Shown here: one piece after another, positions 1 through 7,597 of the stretch
Position numbering within the stretch: the stretch's first letter is position 1
Layout of the letters: each line of letters starts with the position of its first letter
Assembly: GCA_035502095.1 (NCBI GenBank)
Contig: DATJUX010000027.1
Coordinates: 1 to 40,810, forward strand
DNA from: JAKANT01 sp035502095
GTDB lineage: Bacteria; Pseudomonadota; Gammaproteobacteria; Burkholderiales; Burkholderiaceae_F
DNA length: 40,810 bases
Direction: 5' to 3'
Made by a program: the position numbers and the translations under genes
Notes under the pieces: generated by a model
Told to the model about the DNA's origin: nothing
Databases searched by the model: none
What the model saw: the letters and a program-made list of their open reading frames with translations, nothing else

Positions 1-46
1 TCGCACCGGCGCAGACGCTTTTGGGTGGCGCGCGGCGACGGAAACC

Positions 47-52
47 TATACT
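47..52 (+). promoter_or_regulatory. Probable -10 element of the tRNA-Arg promoter
   Basis: TATACT lies 16 bases before the tRNA and is followed by a GC-rich stretch, the discriminator style usual for stable-RNA promoters. The best -35 match, TTGGGT at 21-26, is 20 bases away, which is too long for a canonical spacer, so only the -10 call is supported. The upstream sequence is cut by the window edge. Confidence 0.4.
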
Positions 53-68
53 CACGGCCGCGTCGCAG

Positions 69-140
69 CTCGCCGTAGTTCAATGGATAGAACAGGGTCC
101 TCCTAAGACTCAGATGCAGGTTCGATTCCTGCCGGCGGGA
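69..140 (+). tRNA. tRNA-Arg (anticodon CCT)
   Basis: The sequence folds by hand into a full cloverleaf. The acceptor stem pairs 69-75 with 133-139, seven pairs with one G-U. The D stem pairs 78-81 with 90-93. The anticodon stem pairs 95-99 with 107-111, with loop CTCCTAA placing CCT at 102-104. The T stem pairs 116-120 with 128-132 around TTCGATT. The discriminator is A140. The next bases are CTT, so the 3' CCA is not encoded and would be added by tRNA nucleotidyltransferase. This tRNA reads AGG, a rare codon in GC-rich genomes. The acceptor begins with C rather than the usual G. Confidence 0.93.
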
Positions 141-143
141 CTT

Positions 144-167
144 CCCTGCGCAGAAAGCGTTGCAGGG
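144..167 (+). terminator. Possible hairpin after the tRNA
   Basis: CCCTGC (144-149) can pair with GCAGGG (162-167) just downstream of the tRNA. There is no T-run, so this may be a weak terminator, a 3'-processing structure or chance pairing in GC-rich DNA. Confidence 0.25.
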
Positions 168-261
168 GTGGTTGTCCGACCAGTCGGTGCAAGGTGGTAC
201 ATCCACACGCCCGCATCCCTATGTCGAAATTCAACGTAGTTTCCGTCGCATCGATGCGCGC

Positions 262-375
262 TCAATGCGTTTGCATCTGCCGAAGGCGGTGCAACAGCGC
301 GAGCGTCTCGGCACTGGGCGCGAGTTTCAAGTCGCGGTGTAACGCGTCGATTCCCGCGACCTGCAGGGTTCCAGG
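262..375 (-). pseudogene. Possible C-terminal remnant of a BTAD-type activator
   Basis: Read on the minus strand, this stretch encodes about 37 residues ending in a TGA at 262-264. The core LKLAPSAETLALLHRLR resembles the tail of bacterial transcriptional activator domains (BTAD), where an ELGVxPSAET motif is followed by a short helix. There is no start codon or upstream domain, and it sits in the 350-base gap between the tRNA and the lipoprotein gene. If real, it is the end of a deleted gene. The match is short and could be chance. Confidence 0.25.
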
Positions 376-425
376 CAATGGCGATGGAGATGCTCGATCG
401 AAACCGCCGCCGGCCCATCAGGCAG

Positions 426-452
426 CGAAGGGCACCGAACAGGTGCCCTTCG
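426..452 (-). terminator. Strong hairpin downstream of the DUF4382 lipoprotein gene
   Basis: A perfect 11-bp inverted repeat (426-436 with 442-452, arm CGAAGGGCACC) surrounds the 5-base loop GAACA, beginning 38 bases past the stop codon at 491. There is no clear T-tract on either side. It fits a terminator for the leftward gene but may instead protect the 3' end or act in both directions. Confidence 0.55.
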
Positions 453-490
453 CCTCGCGTGACGGTCTACGACCCGCGTTGCACGCCGGT

Positions 491-2170
491 TCAGTTCAGA
501 GTCGCATTGATCCCGGTTGCACTACCCGTGCGCAGATCGGCGAAGCCGTTGAAGTCGACACGCCGGAGCGTAAGCAACGGATGCCCCGAGTTCCACACGC
601 GCGCGTACAGGTAGTAGTAGGCGCCGGGCACTGTCTTCGCCGCCGATCCGCCGGGAAGGTTCGCGACGGTATAGGTGCCGCCGGTTCCGCCGTTGGCGGC
701 GAGCACCGCGTCGAGCGGCTGGGTCGTCACGATCGTGCCCATCCGCACCACGACGAGCTCGCCCTTGTCATAGGTGTTCGCGGTCGCCTGCAGGATCGTC
801 CCCGAGATCGAGTCGGCCGTGGCAACCGTTGCGTCGACCGTCAGCGCCGGCATGGTGAACAGCGTCGGCGAACCGGTACCCGGCACCAGCGGATCGCTGC
901 TTGCTTCCGTCCGCGTGTACGCGAGGTCGCCCGCGAAGACGAGGAAGCCCCCGGCGCTCTCCACCGGCGTGTTGGCGGCGAGGGTCGGGCTGCCGCCGGC
1001 GACGTACGCGCCGACGTGTATCGGGCCGAGCGACAGCGGGATGTCTTGGAAGAACGTGCCCGTGAACGGATCCAGATGCCGGTACCTGACTTCATACGGC
1101 ACCTCGGCCTGGCCGGTCGACGACAGGGTCTGATAGAAGTTGACCCATGCGCCGGTCGGCGCGACGGCGCTCGCGGCGTTCGCGGTGTACTCCGTGCCGA
1201 TCGTCAGCGGCAGCGGGGTCGCGGAGACTTGTGTGGGGCTGGAACTCGGCGTCGTGCCGGCAACAACCGGTACGCCGCGCACGAGGATCGTCTCCATGTC
1301 GCGGCCGCGCACCAGCACGTCGATCGACGTCGAAGTCTGCCCGGCCGGCACGCGCAACGGAAACAGCGTGAACGATCCGTCCGACCGGATCGTCGTGAAG
1401 CGCGTCGCGTTGTGGTGCGAGCCATCGGCGCTCAATTCCTCCGACTTGATCACGAGGTTGAAGGCGCAACCCGTGGTCGCCGTGGTGCACAGGTTCGTCG
1501 TGTCGACGCTCCCGGTGACGGCGCCGGCCTGGGCAAGATCGAAGTAGCGCAGGTTCGGCTTGAGGGTGAACGCGTCGTTGCCACCGTGCAGGAAATGCAC
1601 GACGTCGTGGCCGACGTCGAAGTCGACCACCAGGTTCAGCGTTGCGCCGGTGGCGGCCGTGAACGTCCCGTCCAGCGAGATGCCCTGGCGCGGCGCTGCA
1701 ATCTCGAGCGGCGCCAGGTGCGAGACGTTCGACGCATCGGTCCAGTTCACCTGGTCGTTGTAGGTGAGGCCCTGCGCCTGGGCCGAGTTCGACAGCGGGT
1801 CGGTGTCGGCAACGAGCAGCAAGCGGATCTGCTGGTACGTGCCGGCCGGGAGCGATAGTCCGTTGAAGACCGCGGACAGCGCGCCGTTGTCGAGCGCGGC
1901 GAGGTCGAGCGTCACGGGCGTTGTGAGCGGAAACTTGAGCCAACCCGGGTCCCCGGTGTTGGCATCGATGCTGGTGTGAAAGCGGATCTCGCTCACCGTG
2001 ACCCACACGTGATCGAAATCCTTGGTCGGTGCGTCGGTGACGGCCACGTTCACCGTGCCCATCGGCGCGGGGCTCGTGCTGCCGCTGGATCCACCGGATC
2101 CGCATGCCGTGAGCATCACGGCCGCCGAGACAGCGGTCGCGGTGAAAAAGATCTTGTTTCGGTGTTTCAT
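491..2170 (-). CDS. DUF4382 domain lipoprotein
   Basis: A 559-residue secreted lipoprotein. The signal peptide ends in lipobox LTAC with Cys23, followed by a Gly/Ser-rich linker. Residues about 37-190 carry a DUF4382-type domain (TVNVAVTDAPTKDFDHVWVT, then a PAGTYQQIRLLL segment). The rest is a long beta-rich region, probably carboxypeptidase-like or Ig-like. An alternative start four codons upstream exists, but the ATG at 2170 has GGGAG six bases before it and gives a normal signal peptide. The C-terminal half repeats motifs such as TGxxGTYTVANLPGG, as in surface or adhesion proteins. The biochemical role of the family is unknown. It is divergent from the exporter operon at 2533, with a 362-base control region between, and stands alone. 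Confidence 0.85.
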   Translation of the reverse strand: MKHRNKIFFTATAVSAAVMLTACGSGGSSGSTSPAPMGTVNVAVTDAPTKDFDHVWVTVSEIRFHTSIDANTGDPGWLKFPLTTPVTLDLAALDNGALSAVFNGLSLPAGTYQQIRLLLVADTDPLSNSAQAQGLTYNDQVNWTDASNVSHLAPLEIAAPRQGISLDGTFTAATGATLNLVVDFDVGHDVVHFLHGGNDAFTLKPNLRYFDLAQAGAVTGSVDTTNLCTTATTGCAFNLVIKSEELSADGSHHNATRFTTIRSDGSFTLFPLRVPAGQTSTSIDVLVRGRDMETILVRGVPVVAGTTPSSSPTQVSATPLPLTIGTEYTANAASAVAPTGAWVNFYQTLSSTGQAEVPYEVRYRHLDPFTGTFFQDIPLSLGPIHVGAYVAGGSPTLAANTPVESAGGFLVFAGDLAYTRTEASSDPLVPGTGSPTLFTMPALTVDATVATADSISGTILQATANTYDKGELVVVRMGTIVTTQPLDAVLAANGGTGGTYTVANLPGGSAAKTVPGAYYYLYARVWNSGHPLLTLRRVDFNGFADLRTGSATGINATLN

Positions 2171-2289
2171 GCAGACTCCCATCAGCGAGTTGTCATTGAG
2201 TAGCGTCGACGCAGTCTATGAAGCGCGACGAAACGGAATCCAGCGAACAACCGCAATATTCGTAACCGAGTGCGTGTCCAGGGCAACTG

Positions 2290-2317
2290 CGTCAGGCGAG
2301 CGTCAGGTCATCGTCAG
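2290..2317. promoter_or_regulatory. Three CGTCAG direct repeats spaced 11 bp apart
   Basis: CGTCAG occurs at 2290-2295, 2301-2306 and 2312-2317, each exactly 11 bases after the last, so all three face the same side of the helix. This arrangement is typical of tandem sites for OmpR/PhoB-type response regulators. It lies in the divergent gap (2171-2532) between the DUF4382 lipoprotein and the exporter operon. Nothing else in the gap looks like a gene, and no convincing sigma-70 promoter was found by eye. Confidence 0.5.
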
Positions 2318-2532
2318 AGCACGGATGCATGCGACGAGCCGGCTTCATACGAACGTTCGAGCCGACTGCGGCGGAACCCGGATCGCACGGTGCGGTCGCC
2401 GCCTTGATCCGCGTCAACGAGCGCGTTCGCCCGGGCACCGAAAATGCGTCTGCCGCGCACCGCATCGCCTGCGGCACCTCCCCGCGGGAACCGGACGTGC
2501 GATCGCCCGACTGCAATACGCCACCTGCATCC

Positions 2533-3513
2533 GTGCGCGCCGCTGCCGCGATGCTGGTGCTCGCCCTGCTGCTCGCGGGCTGCCGCTGGCCATGGGAGTC
2601 GGATGAAAGCCAGGCGCCAATCGTTCTTGCGGGAACGGTCGACGCGCGGCAGGTCGATCTCTCGTTCCAGGCGCCCGGCCGCATCGCGGCCTTGCGCACC
2701 GACGAAGGGCATCGGGTCGAGGCCGGCGCGGTCGTGGCCGAGCTCGATCCCACCGACTTCGAGCTTGGGGCGAGCCGCGCCCGCGCGCAGGCGGAGTCGG
2801 CGCGCAAGGCGCTTGCGGTGTTGCGCGCGGGATCGCGCCCGCAGGAAATACGCGCGGCCGTGGCTGCGGTGGCGCAGGCCGAGGCCGACAAGCGCTTTGC
2901 CGACCAGGAAGTCGTGCGTGCGAACGACCTGGTCCAGAAACAGTTCTTCGCCCACGAAGACCTCGATCGCGCGCAGAGCGCCGCCGATGTCGCGGCCGCC
3001 AAGCTCGAACAGGCGCGCCAGACGCTCTCGCTTGTGCGCGAGGGACCGCGCAAGGAGGACATCGAGCGGGCGCAGGCCGACCTGAACGCGGCCGAAGCGG
3101 CGCAGCGCTCGGCCGAGCGGCAATTGAGTTACGTGCAACTCCCGAGCCCCGCGGCCGGCATCGTGAGCGTGCGCCTCGCCGAAGCCGGGCAGGTGGTGGC
3201 GGCCGGGCAGCCGGTGTTTCGCCTGGCCCAGGTCGACCGTCCGTGGGTGCGCGCCTACCTGCCGGAACCGCATCTCGCGCATGTGAAGCTGGGCCAGGAA
3301 GCACAGGTGCGCGTCGACGGACTGCCGGGCCGCACGTTCAAGGGCCGCCTGGCATTCATCTCGCCGCAGGCCGAGTTCACCCCCAAGACGGTGGAGACCC
3401 GCGAGTTGCGTGTCGACCTCGTCTATCGCGTCACCATCGACATCGACGATGCAGGCGGCGCGCTGAAGATCGGCATGCCGGCGGACGTCACGCTGGCACG
3501 CGCGCAGCCCTAG
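2533..3513 (+). CDS. HlyD/YbhG-like periplasmic adaptor lipoprotein
   Basis: A membrane-fusion protein that would link the inner-membrane exporter encoded downstream to an outer-membrane channel. With the GTG at 2533 it is 326 residues. The signal peptide ends in LLAGC (Cys17), so it is probably lipid-anchored rather than held by a transmembrane helix. Residues about 30-80 form the first half of the lipoyl domain. Residues about 80-190 form an Ala/Glu/Arg-rich coiled-coil hairpin. Residues about 195-300 hold the second lipoyl half (PAAGIVSVRLAEAGQVV) and a beta-barrel domain. The start is uncertain: a GTG at 2497 and the ATG at 2551 are also in frame and none has a strong ribosome site. 2533 gives the best-shaped signal peptide. 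First gene of a tight five-gene operon. Confidence 0.8.
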   Translation: MRAAAAMLVLALLLAGCRWPWESDESQAPIVLAGTVDARQVDLSFQAPGRIAALRTDEGHRVEAGAVVAELDPTDFELGASRARAQAESARKALAVLRAGSRPQEIRAAVAAVAQAEADKRFADQEVVRANDLVQKQFFAHEDLDRAQSAADVAAAKLEQARQTLSLVREGPRKEDIERAQADLNAAEAAQRSAERQLSYVQLPSPAAGIVSVRLAEAGQVVAAGQPVFRLAQVDRPWVRAYLPEPHLAHVKLGQEAQVRVDGLPGRTFKGRLAFISPQAEFTPKTVETRELRVDLVYRVTIDIDDAGGALKIGMPADVTLARAQP

Positions 3514-3530
3514 CGCGCGCCGGGCGGCCC

Positions 3531-4469
3531 GTGGACGATCCGGTCGTCAGCGTCGTGGACCTCCGGTTCGGCTATTCGCGCACACCGGTTCTCGAAGGCC
3601 TGACGTTCGAAGTCGCGCGCGGCGAGATCTTCGGCATCGTGGGCGCCGACGGCGTCGGCAAGAGCACGCTGCTCCGCCTGCTGATCGGCCAGCTCGAGCC
3701 TTCGGCCGGACGCATTCGGGTCCTGGGCCTGGATCATTCGGACCGCAGCCTGCGCGACGCCATCGCCTACATGCCGCAGGGATTCGGCCAGTACCTCGAT
3801 CTTTCGGTCGCCGAGAACCTCGCGTTCTTCGCGGCCCTGCACGGGCTGGGTACCGCCGAGAGCCGCACGATGATCGACGACCTCCTCGCACGCACCGGCC
3901 TGCGCGGCTTCGAGGGGCGGCGCGCCGGGCAGCTCTCCGGCGGCATGATGCAGAAGCTCGCGCTCGCCTGCGCGCTGGTGAGCCGCCCTAAGGTCATGTT
4001 CCTCGACGAGCCCACCACGGGCGTCGATCCGCTGTCGCGCCGCGCGTTCTGGCAGCTGCTCGAGGCGGTGCGCAGCGAAGGCGTGGCCATCGTCTACACG
4101 ACCGCCAACATGGAGGAAGCCGAGCGCTGCGACCGCGTCGGCACCCTCGAGCGCGGCCGCATGACGCGCACCGGCCGCCCGCCCGAGCTGGTGGCGGCGG
4201 TTGCGTCGACGCTGCTCACCGTCGGCGGCGACGATGCGCGCAAGTGGCACCGGACCTTGCGCCGGCTGCCCGGCGTCGAATTCGCGTTCCCGGTCGGACG
4301 CGTGCTGAAGGTCTGGGTGACCGGCGCCGATGCGGAACGCGCCTTGCGCGCCGCGCTGGCGGAGCGCGCGCCGGAGCTGCGCGTCGCGCCCGCGCCGCCC
4401 AGCCTGCACGACGTGGCACTGCGCGAGCTCGCACTCCTGCAGCACGAGGATGCGCATGCCGGCGCGTGA
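3531..4469 (+). CDS. ABC-2 exporter ATPase, first half (YbhF N-half-like)
   Basis: A 312-residue ATP-binding subunit. Walker A is GADGVGKST at 38-46, the signature LSGGMMQ at 135-141 and Walker B VMFLDEP at 155-161. The switch-loop histidine is missing: the position aligned with His is Ala192 (TTANMEEAE). In E. coli YbhF two such domains are fused; here they are separate genes. The C-terminal ~85 residues form the extra domain seen in drug and lipid exporters of this class. The GTG start at 3531 follows the adaptor's stop by 17 bases; reading further upstream would only translate the adaptor gene out of frame. It most likely pairs with the ATPase encoded at 4456. Confidence 0.85.
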   Translation: MDDPVVSVVDLRFGYSRTPVLEGLTFEVARGEIFGIVGADGVGKSTLLRLLIGQLEPSAGRIRVLGLDHSDRSLRDAIAYMPQGFGQYLDLSVAENLAFFAALHGLGTAESRTMIDDLLARTGLRGFEGRRAGQLSGGMMQKLALACALVSRPKVMFLDEPTTGVDPLSRRAFWQLLEAVRSEGVAIVYTTANMEEAERCDRVGTLERGRMTRTGRPPELVAAVASTLLTVGGDDARKWHRTLRRLPGVEFAFPVGRVLKVWVTGADAERALRAALAERAPELRVAPAPPSLHDVALRELALLQHEDAHAGA

Positions 4470-5412
4470 CGGCCCCGCCATCGTCGCGCACGACCTGACC
4501 CGCCGCTTCGGCAGTTTCGCGGCGGTGAAGGGCATCGATCTCGACGTGCAGCGCGGCGAGGTGTTCGGGCTGCTCGGCGCCAACGGCGCCGGCAAGACGA
4601 CCGCGATCCGCATGTTGTGCGGCACGCTGCCGCCGACCTCGGGCAGCGTCTCGGTGGCCGGCATCGACATGGTCCGGCATGCGCGCCGTGCGCGCGGGCG
4701 CATCGGCTACGTGACCCAGCGCTTCACCCTGTACGGCGATCTCGGCGTGCTGGAGAATCTCGAACTGCAGGCCGGCCTGTACGGCGTCGTAGGTCCGCGG
4801 CGGGTCGAGCGCGTGCGGTGGGCGCTCGACCGCTTCGAGCTGCGCGCGGTGGCCAGCGAGCGCGCAGCGCGCCTGCCGCTGGGCTTCCAGCGCCGGCTGG
4901 CGGTGGCCGCCGCGCTGCTGCACGAGCCCGACGTGCTGTTCCTCGACGAGCCGACCTCCGGCATCGATCCGCTCGCGCGCCAGCAGCTCTGGGAGCTCGT
5001 CTACGAGCTCACCGACTCCGGCGTCGGCGTGCTGGTCACGACGCACTACATGGACGAGGCGCTCTTCTGCGACCGGCTGGCGCTGATGGACCGGGGCAGC
5101 GTGATCGCGAGCGGCACGCCGCAGGAACTGCTCGCGCGACCCCTCGATGCGCCGATCGTCCAGCTGCACAGCGCCGACGACGTGCGTTGCGCGGCGTGGC
5201 TCGCCACCGACGCGGACGTGCGCGAGGTCATGCCGCGCGCCGGGCGCCTGCGGGTGCGCCTGCGCCCCGGGACCGAGGCGGACCGCTTCGTGACCCGCGT
5301 GCAGGCCGAGGGCGCCGCGCGCGGACTCCGGGTTTCGGCCGACGCGGTCGCCCCGATCGAGCTGGAGGACGTGTTCGTCGCGCTGCTCGAAGCGCAGGCA
5401 GCGCAGTCATGA
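4456..5412 (+). CDS. ABC-2 exporter ATPase, second half (YbhF C-half-like)
   Basis: A 318-residue ATP-binding subunit. Walker A is GANGAGKTT at 41-49, Walker B VLFLDEP at 160-166 and the switch His is His197 (TTHYMDEA). The signature is degenerate, LPLGFQ at 140-145 instead of LSGGQ. It therefore complements its partner, which has a good signature but no switch His. The ATG at 4456 has GAGG 6-7 bases upstream and overlaps the preceding gene by 14 bases, so translational coupling is likely; the ATG at 4450 lies too close to that GAGG. The gene ends in a 4-base ATGA overlap with the first permease. The separate start and ribosome site argue for a natural split rather than a frameshifted fusion. 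Confidence 0.87.
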   Translation: MPARDGPAIVAHDLTRRFGSFAAVKGIDLDVQRGEVFGLLGANGAGKTTAIRMLCGTLPPTSGSVSVAGIDMVRHARRARGRIGYVTQRFTLYGDLGVLENLELQAGLYGVVGPRRVERVRWALDRFELRAVASERAARLPLGFQRRLAVAAALLHEPDVLFLDEPTSGIDPLARQQLWELVYELTDSGVGVLVTTHYMDEALFCDRLALMDRGSVIASGTPQELLARPLDAPIVQLHSADDVRCAAWLATDADVREVMPRAGRLRVRLRPGTEADRFVTRVQAEGAARGLRVSADAVAPIELEDVFVALLEAQAAQS

Positions 5413-6515
5413 GGATGCGCAACGTGCTCGCCATGGCGCGCAAGGAAGTGCGCCACCTGGTGCGCGACGCGCGCAGCCTGGCCCTGATGTTCCTGCTTCC
5501 GGCCATGATGCTCTTCATCTACGGCTACGCGATCAAGCTCGACATCTACCACGCGCCGATCGGCCTGCTGCAGGAGGCCGACGACGACCGTTCGCGCGAA
5601 ATCGCCGCGCACTTCGAGGCCAGCAGCGCGTTCGCGGTCGTGCGTCATTTCCACGACCGACGGGCGCTGCGCGCCGCGGTCACGGATCACGAGGTCTGGG
5701 CGGCGATCGTCATTCCGTACGACTTCGCCGCCGCAGTCCGGCAGGGCACCGCCCGGCTGCAGCTGATCCTCGACGGCATGGATGCCAACACCGCCAGGCT
5801 GATGCGCAACTACGTGCAGCAGCTCGTCGCGGCCTACGCCGACTCGCTCGCTCCCACGCCGACCCTGGTCGACGTCGAGTACCGCACCTGGTTCAACGAG
5901 ACCAACGAAAGCCGGTACGCCATCGTGCCGGGCGTGATCGTGATGGTGATGGGGGTGGTCGGAGCGTTGATGACCGCGCTCACCATCGCGCGCGAGATGG
6001 AATCGGGCAACCTCGTCCTCCTGCGCACCACGCCGCTCACGCGCAACGAGTTCCTGCTCGGCAAGCTGCTGCCGTATTTCTTCGTCGGCATGACCAACGT
6101 GATGGGGTGCGTCGCCGCCGCGGTGTTCGTGTTCGACGTGCCGCTGCGCGGGTCGTTGCTCGAACTCGCCGCCGCCTCGGCCCTGTTCATGCTCGTGGTG
6201 ATGACGCAGGGCGCGTTGATCTCGCTGGTGGCGGGCTCTCAGATGCTCGCCGCGCAGCTGGTGCAGGTGACCACGTTCCTGCCGGCGTTCCTTCTCTCGG
6301 GCGTGATCTACGCCATCGCCAACATGCCGGTCGCCGTGCAGTATGTCACCGCGATCGTGCCGGCGCGCTACTACGTGACGCTGATCAAGGCGCTGTTCCT
6401 CAAGGGCGCGACGCTCGCCACCCTGTGGATCGACGTCGCGGCCCTCTTCGTCGTCCTGCTGGTGCTCGCCATCCTGCTCGCCCGGCGCGCCGGCCGGCTG
6501 GGCCTGCGCTCATGA
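5409..6515 (+). CDS. ABC-2 type permease (YbhS-like)
   Basis: A 368-residue inner-membrane permease. One N-terminal transmembrane helix (about 25-45, LMFLLPAMMLFIYGYAI) is followed by a periplasmic domain of about 130 residues. Five more hydrophobic segments run from about 175 to the C-terminus, the usual ABC-2 layout. The segment TPLTRNEFLLGKLLPYF is the conserved ABC-2 cytoplasmic loop. The start overlaps the ATPase stop as ATGA, and the end overlaps the next permease in the same way. With the paralogue at 6512 it should form a heterodimeric channel. Substrates of such pumps are cationic drugs, Na+ or Li+ in E. coli YbhFSR; none can be assigned here. Confidence 0.87.
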   Translation: MRMRNVLAMARKEVRHLVRDARSLALMFLLPAMMLFIYGYAIKLDIYHAPIGLLQEADDDRSREIAAHFEASSAFAVVRHFHDRRALRAAVTDHEVWAAIVIPYDFAAAVRQGTARLQLILDGMDANTARLMRNYVQQLVAAYADSLAPTPTLVDVEYRTWFNETNESRYAIVPGVIVMVMGVVGALMTALTIAREMESGNLVLLRTTPLTRNEFLLGKLLPYFFVGMTNVMGCVAAAVFVFDVPLRGSLLELAAASALFMLVVMTQGALISLVAGSQMLAAQLVQVTTFLPAFLLSGVIYAIANMPVAVQYVTAIVPARYYVTLIKALFLKGATLATLWIDVAALFVVLLVLAILLARRAGRLGLRS

Positions 6516-7597
6516 CTCCGGGCCTGCTCGCCGTCCTGCGCCGGGTGCACGCACTGCTGCGCAAGGAGTTCCTGCAGCTGCTGCGCGATCCGCGCATGCG
6601 CTTCGTGCTCGTCGTGCCGCCGCTGGTCCAACTCATGTTGTTCGGCTACGCGGCCACGTTCGACGTGCGGCACGCCGACCTTGCCGTCGTCAACCACGAC
6701 GACACCAAGGCGAGCCGCGACATCCTCGCCGCGATCGCCGCCACGGGCCATTACACGCTGCGTTTGATGCCCGACATACGCGCCGCCAGCGCCGCGCTCG
6801 ACCGCAGCGAGGTGCGCGTGATCCTGCACATCGCGCAGGATCTCTCGACCCGGCGCGTGGTCCAGCTCATCGCCGACGGGTCCGATCCCAACAGCGCCCA
6901 GCTCATCGCCGGCGAGCTGAGCCGCATCGTCGCGCAGGCGTCCTTCGCGGCCTCGGGCGCGGCGCCGCGGGTCACCGTGGAAGAGCGCGCGTGGTTCAAC
7001 CCGAACCTCGAGGACCGCTGGTACTTCGTTCCCGGGATCATGGCCAACGTGATATTCGTGTCGACCATGATGCTGAGCGCGATGATCGTCGTGCGCGAGC
7101 GCGAGTTCGGCACCCTCGAGCGCCTGATGGTGACGCCGGTCGCGCGCCTGGAGTTCCTCGTGTGCAAGATGGTCCCGGTCGCATGCGTGGGGCTGCTCGA
7201 CTCCATGCTGATCGCCGCCACCGCCGTGCTCTGGTTCGAAATCCCCTTCCAGGGCCAGCTACCCGCCCTCGTGGCGGCCACGCTCGTCCTCCTGCTGGGG
7301 ACGCAGGGCCTGGGGCTGCTTCTTTCCAGCTACGCCGCGACACAGCAGCAGGCGATGCTTTCCGCCGCGTTCTTCATCATGCCGATGATGATCCTGTCGG
7401 GCTTCGCCTTCCCGATCCGCAACATGCCGACCTTTCTGCAGTGGCTCAGCTGGCTCGATCCGCTCCGCTATTACCTGGTCGTGATCCGCGACCTCTTTCT
7501 CAAGGGCGGCGGCCTGCTCGACCATCCCTTCGAGTACACGATGATGGCGCTGCTCGGCTCGGCGGCGCTCGCCCTCGCCGCCCTGCGGCTGCGTTAG
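6512..7597 (+). CDS. ABC-2 type permease (YbhR-like)
   Basis: A 361-residue paralogue of the preceding permease with the same architecture: an N-terminal helix at about 28-45, a periplasmic domain, the loop TPVARLEFLVCKMVPV and five C-terminal helices. It is translationally coupled to its partner through an ATGA overlap. It is the last gene of the operon, which therefore has adaptor, two ATPases and two permeases but no outer-membrane factor of its own. Its TAG overlaps the stop codon of the convergent outer-membrane-factor gene by four bases, so there is no room for a terminator between the operons. Confidence 0.87.
   Translation: MTPGLLAVLRRVHALLRKEFLQLLRDPRMRFVLVVPPLVQLMLFGYAATFDVRHADLAVVNHDDTKASRDILAAIAATGHYTLRLMPDIRAASAALDRSEVRVILHIAQDLSTRRVVQLIADGSDPNSAQLIAGELSRIVAQASFAASGAAPRVTVEERAWFNPNLEDRWYFVPGIMANVIFVSTMMLSAMIVVREREFGTLERLMVTPVARLEFLVCKMVPVACVGLLDSMLIAATAVLWFEIPFQGQLPALVAATLVLLLGTQGLGLLLSSYAATQQQAMLSAAFFIMPMMILSGFAFPIRNMPTFLQWLSWLDPLRYYLVVIRDLFLKGGGLLDHPFEYTMMALLGSAALALAALRLR

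Noticed and set aside
1..490. Genomic island inserted at the tRNA-Arg gene
   Set aside because: No integrase, direct repeat of the tRNA end or shift in composition is visible; only a doubtful gene remnant follows.
194..1858. Long plus-strand open frame (554 codons) opposite the DUF4382 lipoprotein
   Set aside because: Its translation is Arg/His/Gly-rich with no domain, and it is a codon-shadow of the real minus-strand gene, common in GC-rich DNA.
3531..5412. Frameshifted single YbhF gene
   Set aside because: The second ATPase has its own ribosome site and start, both halves keep full motifs, and the overlap is of the coupled-gene type, so a natural split is simpler.
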